A DNA stretch of 8,472 bases, taken from assembly GCA_016212735.1 (NCBI GenBank), contig JACRDZ010000061.1, positions 1 to 8,472 on the forward strand. Reading direction: 5' to 3'. A program made the translations under genes and the position numbers. Under the pieces are notes generated by a model, which saw only the letters and a list, made by a program, of their open reading frames with translations, was not told where the DNA came from and searched no databases. Below are positions 4,859 through 8,472 of this stretch, piece by piece. Position 1 is the first letter of the stretch, and the number at the start of each line of letters is the position of its first letter. The stretch is from Candidatus Firestoneibacteriota bacterium. GTDB lineage: Bacteria > JACRDZ01.

Positions 4859-7276
4859 TCTCTCTTCCTGTTTTTCTTCATTTTGTTCTTTTAATTCCAG
4901 TTCATCTATATCCTGTTTTTCTTCATTTTTACCTGTGCTATCTGTTTTTATTTTATATGCTTTTTTAAAATTTACACCAAAATTGTCTATTGTAATACCC
5001 TGTAAATCAGATTGTTTAATTATCTTTTGTGTTTTTGTAAATAAAAAAATCCATGGTGCTTCCTGTAAAATCGTATTTTCTAATTCAATATAAGTTTTAA
5101 ATTTCTTTTCCTCGTCTTTGCTTTCCAATGCAGAAGTAAAAAGAGAATCAACAACACTATTACTATAAAATCCATAATTACCTGAAATTCTCTTATTACT
5201 TGTTGAAAATGATTTTTTTAAAATACTAAGATTATTGTGCTGCGAAGGAATATATGTAAAAGAATTAAGAATAAACGAAAATGGTGTTGTGTCTTCAAGC
5301 ATTGCAAGTAATTCAGATTCCTTTTTGCTCTTTAATTGCAAAGCAACACCCACATCCATAAGATTTTCCTGCAGTTTTTCAGCAATTATTTTATATGTAT
5401 TCGAACCTTCAGGATAGATTAAATCAAATTTCTGGCTGAAATATGTTTCGAATTTGTTCTCTTCCAGCATTTTTTTTGCATCCTGTGGATTATAAGTATA
5501 AGGGAATTTAATTAATGTACTGTCATTTGTACTGTCAAAATAAACAGGTAAAATGGTTCTGCTTAAAAATACTTCATCCAGATTTTGTTTGTAAAATTCT
5601 CTGTCTATAGCATAATTTAATGCCTGTCGGATTTTTAAATCATTAAAAGGAGAATTTGAGCAGTTAATGGAAACATAGTATATTGTTGAAAAACTCGATT
5701 TCACAATATCAGTATCACTTTTTATTAAAGACCCGTCAGCATGGTAGTAATCCAGTTCTTTTGAAAGAAATTTCTGATATTCAATTGTTGGATCAGATAT
5801 TATATTAAATTCTATCTTATCAAAAAATACGTCTCCTGCAAAATAATCCTGATTCTTTTCTAATAGTATTTTATCTTCAGTTTGACTCAGCAGTTTGAAT
5901 GGACCTGTTCCAACAGGATTTTTATAAGATAATATTTCGCCTTTTTCCTCCAGAGATTTGTAAGAAAAAACTGAAGTATTTATTTCTGCAAGATTTTTCA
6001 GAAAGTCAGGGTCTTCATTGTTAAGTGAAATCTGCAAAGTAAAATCATCAAGAACTTCAATCCCTTCTATATCAGATTTTCTGTCTTTATACTCGCTGAC
6101 ACCAGTAATAGATTTTAAAAGATTTCTTGCTCCATACTGCGGTCCATTTAATATTTCATATTGCCATGAATTTTTAACATCATTTGCAGTTAATATTTCA
6201 CCATTATGAAACTTAATATTTTGTTTTATATTGAAAATCCATATTTTACCATCTTTTGATACATTCCATGTTTCAGCAATAGAGGATTTAACAGCACCTG
6301 ATGAATCGAAATAAACTAATCTATCAAGAATATGTGAAAGAAGTTCTTTTTCTTCACTTGTATAACTTAAAGACGGATCAAATGTTTTTGGTGCAAATTT
6401 AATAGGAGCGTGCAAAATAACCGGTAATTTCTCCTGTATTGATGTTTCACCCGGGATTATACTGCTTGAGTACAATAATGCGCGCAGTCTTCTTGTCTTC
6501 TCCATTTCTGTATTTATTATGAAGAAAGTCGTTCCTTCTTCTCCATCAATAAAACGTAAATTAAGAAAGATACTTTCACCAAGATCAAGCATATCTCCAA
6601 GAATCATTACATCAGCTTTTAGTTTATTACTTAGCACTGTTGTAACTTTTTCAGGCAGGAAATTATTAGTATCAGAAAGTCCAAAATCGTTTAAAGTTTT
6701 TACAATCTTTTCTTTTTTTATCAATTCAACTGAAGAAGTTCTGGCTATTTTTGACTGTAATAAATCATAAATCATATTAGTAAAATACTGCTGTTCATTT
6801 TTTGGATTATAAATCGGCAGGATAGCCAGTTTATGCCAGCGTTTTACAGCATAAACTCTATCTCCTATTTCCACTTTTTTATCAGCTTCCAAAGAAGAAA
6901 TTTCTGCAATACTCAGTGTTTCTCTTAAAGTTTTTATTTTTAGCTTACCTATCTTTTCTTCTATTTTACCGGCAAACTCATTTCGAATAGGATGTTTTAT
7001 ATCCTTACCCTCTCTAACAATATCAAATTCTATATCCATTGTAACACCATGTTTTCTGCCAAGATCAATATATAAATCATTATCTTTAATATGGATAACA
7101 TAACCGGATATTTCTGGAATTATTTCGGATATTTTACCTGCTGTTTTATCAATAAACTCAATAATATTGGCTGGATGAGAAATATCCTCTTCCTGAGCAG
7201 TAATGTGCAATGAAGCAATAAGATTATAAAATATACAAATTGCGATAATTAATAATAAAAACCTGTACTTTCTCAA
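4850..7276 (-). CDS. Secreted three-part protein: FlgT-like domain, CsgG/TolB-N-like domain, and family 5 ABC solute-binding domain
   Basis: The 808-residue product starts with a signal peptide (basic start, hydrophobic core to about residue 21, ITA|QEE, cleavage after Ala27). There is no lipobox cysteine, so it is probably not a lipoprotein. Residues 54-145 resemble the FlgT C-terminal domain (GYVIHIKDNDLYIDLGRKHG, an HPIRNEFAG turn, a late EIGDRVY). Residues 148-258 resemble CsgG/TolB-N folds (KLAILPIYN, then ADVMILGD, then LRFIDGEEGTTFF). Residues 284-775 are a whole SBP_bac_5 domain: SKDGKIWIFNIKQNIKFHNG, LTANDVKNSW, NPVGTGPFKL and FNDLKIRQALNYAIDRE. Classic family members bind peptides, nickel or opines for an ABC importer. 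The last 33 residues are Glu/Lys-rich. The start is TTG (7276-7274), supported by GGGAG at 7288-7284 with seven bases spacing. It follows tal by 23 bases. No permease or ATPase gene is adjacent, so a sensing or envelope role is possible. The ligand is unknown. Confidence 0.85.
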   Translation of the reverse strand: MRKYRFLLLIIAICIFYNLIASLHITAQEEDISHPANIIEFIDKTAGKISEIIPEISGYVIHIKDNDLYIDLGRKHGVTMDIEFDIVREGKDIKHPIRNEFAGKIEEKIGKLKIKTLRETLSIAEISSLEADKKVEIGDRVYAVKRWHKLAILPIYNPKNEQQYFTNMIYDLLQSKIARTSSVELIKKEKIVKTLNDFGLSDTNNFLPEKVTTVLSNKLKADVMILGDMLDLGESIFLNLRFIDGEEGTTFFIINTEMEKTRRLRALLYSSSIIPGETSIQEKLPVILHAPIKFAPKTFDPSLSYTSEEKELLSHILDRLVYFDSSGAVKSSIAETWNVSKDGKIWIFNIKQNIKFHNGEILTANDVKNSWQYEILNGPQYGARNLLKSITGVSEYKDRKSDIEGIEVLDDFTLQISLNNEDPDFLKNLAEINTSVFSYKSLEEKGEILSYKNPVGTGPFKLLSQTEDKILLEKNQDYFAGDVFFDKIEFNIISDPTIEYQKFLSKELDYYHADGSLIKSDTDIVKSSFSTIYYVSINCSNSPFNDLKIRQALNYAIDREFYKQNLDEVFLSRTILPVYFDSTNDSTLIKFPYTYNPQDAKKMLEENKFETYFSQKFDLIYPEGSNTYKIIAEKLQENLMDVGVALQLKSKKESELLAMLEDTTPFSFILNSFTYIPSQHNNLSILKKSFSTSNKRISGNYGFYSNSVVDSLFTSALESKDEEKKFKTYIELENTILQEAPWIFLFTKTQKIIKQSDLQGITIDNFGVNFKKAYKIKTDSTGKNEEKQDIDELELKEQNEEKQEEREK
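4866..4929. repeat. 19-bp direct repeat in the 3' end of the solute-binding gene
   Basis: TCCTGTTTTTCTTCATTTT occurs perfectly at 4866-4884 and 4911-4929, 45 bases apart. The period is a multiple of three, so both copies are in frame. On the minus strand they encode KNEEKQD and QNEEKQE (NEEKQ at residues 784-788 and 799-803). It looks like a 15-codon tandem duplication within the charged C-terminal tail, probably from replication slippage. Confidence 0.8.
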
Positions 7277-7299
7277 ATTATATCTCCCATATGTAAATT

Positions 7300-8415
7300 C
7301 TATTTTATTTTATTCTGCACTGAATTAATAAGTCCTATAAATGCGTCCTGAAAAGCTTTAATTCCATCATTATGAATTTTTCTGCATACTGTTTCTATAT
7401 CTATATCAAGTTCTTTTAATTTACCAAGCTTTTCTCTAGCACCTTCAATATTCTGTTCTATAGTTAGAGACGGATTTCCATGATCTATAAACGCCATAAG
7501 AGTATTATGAGGTATTGTATTAATACTACCTTGACCTATAAGTTCATCAACATATTTCACATCACTGTAACTGGAATTCTTTGTACTTGTTGACCCCCAC
7601 AAAATCCTCTGAACATTGCCTCCTTTTGCTTTTATAAGAGAAAAGTGTTTATCAGAAAATAACTCTTTGTATTTTGCATAAATCAATTTAGTGTTTGCTA
7701 CAGCAATATTTCCTGTCAATTCTTTTATTATCATTTTTTTATTTGGATCCGATTCTTTATTAAACATTTTATTAAACTCTTCATCAATATATGTATCTAT
7801 TCTGCTTATAAACACACTTGCAACAGAGTTTATATCTTTCAGGCTTTTACCTTTATTTATTCTATCTTGTAATCCCTGAATATAAGCCATCTGTGAATCT
7901 TCATATTGAGTAATAGAAAAAATTAAAGTTATATTTATATTTATTCCCTGTGCAATTAATTTGCGAATTGCCCGCAAGCCTTCTTCTGTAGCAGGTATTT
8001 TTATCATTATGTTTTTGCGGTTTAAAGCAGAAAAAAGCCTTTCTGCGTCTTCCAGAGTTTTTTCTTCATTATGAGCGTATTCTGGAAGCACTTCAAGACT
8101 GACATATCCATCCTGATGCCAGCTTTTTTCATAAACATCAAGAAGAGCATCTGCTGCCCATGCAACATCCTGTAAAGTAAGTTCATCATAAATTTCTAAT
8201 GCTGATTTGTTTTTAGTTTTCAAGTAGGATATATCATTATCATAACTGCCCGTATTAATAGCTTTTTCAAAAATGGAAGGATTTGTAGTAATTCCCAATA
8301 TACCCTGATTAAACAATTTCTTAAGCTCACCATTAGTAATCAATCCTCTTTCAATGTTATCATACCAAGGACTCTGCCCTAATTGATAAAGTTTTTGCAA
8401 ATTGTTTATATTCAT
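7300..8415 (-). CDS. tal: Transaldolase
   Basis: A cytoplasmic enzyme of the non-oxidative pentose phosphate pathway. It moves a dihydroxyacetone unit from sedoheptulose 7-phosphate to glyceraldehyde 3-phosphate, giving erythrose 4-phosphate and fructose 6-phosphate. The 371-residue length and the opening QSPWYDNI, GITTNPSIFEKAI identify the longer Tal subfamily (about 370 residues) rather than the short 220-residue form. Lys139 in NIMIKIPAT is the expected Schiff-base lysine. Other family signatures are Asp19, VSLEV (105-109), NITLIFS, SVASVFISRIDT, RILWGSTSTKN and the late NTIPHNTLMAFIDHG. The ATG at 8415 has AAGGGG (complement of 8421-8426) five bases upstream. The stop is TAG. The secreted solute-binding gene begins 23 bases downstream, so the two are probably one transcript. 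I see no missing catalytic residue. Confidence 0.96.
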   Translation of the reverse strand: MNINNLQKLYQLGQSPWYDNIERGLITNGELKKLFNQGILGITTNPSIFEKAINTGSYDNDISYLKTKNKSALEIYDELTLQDVAWAADALLDVYEKSWHQDGYVSLEVLPEYAHNEEKTLEDAERLFSALNRKNIMIKIPATEEGLRAIRKLIAQGININITLIFSITQYEDSQMAYIQGLQDRINKGKSLKDINSVASVFISRIDTYIDEEFNKMFNKESDPNKKMIIKELTGNIAVANTKLIYAKYKELFSDKHFSLIKAKGGNVQRILWGSTSTKNSSYSDVKYVDELIGQGSINTIPHNTLMAFIDHGNPSLTIEQNIEGAREKLGKLKELDIDIETVCRKIHNDGIKAFQDAFIGLINSVQNKIK

Positions 8416-8451
8416 TTTTTCCCCTTTTTTAAGATTTTATATTACATACAA

Positions 8452-8457
8452 ATTATA
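8452..8457 (-). promoter_or_regulatory. Candidate -10 element upstream of tal
   Basis: TATAAT on the minus strand (complement of 8452-8457) lies 36 bases before the tal start codon. This would give a leader of about 30 bases that includes the AAGGGG ribosome binding site. Its -35 would fall beyond the window edge, so the call cannot be completed. TAATAT at 8439-8444 is an alternative. Confidence 0.3.
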
Positions 8458-8472
8458 AATATAAATATATTA

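Noticed and set aside
7284..7290. ATG on the minus strand at 7290 as the start of the solute-binding gene
   Set aside because: It is out of frame with the signal peptide; the in-frame TTG at 7276 has GGGAG at good spacing and places the signal peptide at the very start.
4384..7879. Short open frames opposite the RseC-like, solute-binding and transaldolase genes (4384-4566, 5235-5417, 6018-6209, 6519-6770, 7691-7879)
   Set aside because: All lie antisense inside well-supported genes, have no ribosome binding sites, and show no domain-like composition.

Overview
The window comes from a strongly AT-rich bacterial genome. By eye roughly three quarters of the bases are A or T, and codons end mostly in A or T. 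Two long proteins carry Sec signal peptides ending in an Ala-x-Ala|Gln site. The gene set (a parvulin-type foldase, an RseC-family membrane protein, and an FlgT/TolB-like secreted protein) fits a bacterium with a Gram-negative type of envelope. I cannot place it in a phylum from sequence alone. An under-sampled low-GC lineage is plausible, but that is inference.

Layout from left to right: (1) bases 1-35 hold the first codons of a minus-strand gene that leaves the window. (2) A 366-base gap (36-401) holds a candidate promoter for that gene and a striking 167-bp palindrome (224-390) that stops 2-11 bases before the next start codon. (3) A plus-strand pair follows: a secreted TPR protein with a C-terminal parvulin domain (402-3014), then trpF 16 bases later (3031-3645). 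(4) A consensus promoter with an inverted repeat drives a second plus-strand pair: an XRE-cupin regulator (3816-4373) and an RseC-family membrane protein (4388-4834). (5) A hairpin at 4803-4858 separates these from the convergent minus-strand genes. (6) The minus-strand pair, in transcription order, is transaldolase (8415-7300) and, 23 bases later, an 808-residue secreted protein (7276-4850). The latter joins an FlgT-like domain, a CsgG/TolB-N-like domain and a full peptide-type ABC solute-binding domain.

Working together: the two secreted proteins concern the cell envelope (protein folding or assembly, and solute capture or sensing). The XRE-RseC pair looks like a small, probably self-regulated, redox or membrane-linked unit. 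trpF and tal are housekeeping enzymes of tryptophan synthesis and the pentose phosphate pathway that happen to be, or have become, co-transcribed with the envelope genes. No trp cluster, permease or ATPase genes, tRNA, rRNA, CRISPR or transposase is visible. The most unusual items are the palindromic element against the TPR gene start, the three-part solute-binding fusion, and the long-period repeat inside the TPR protein.
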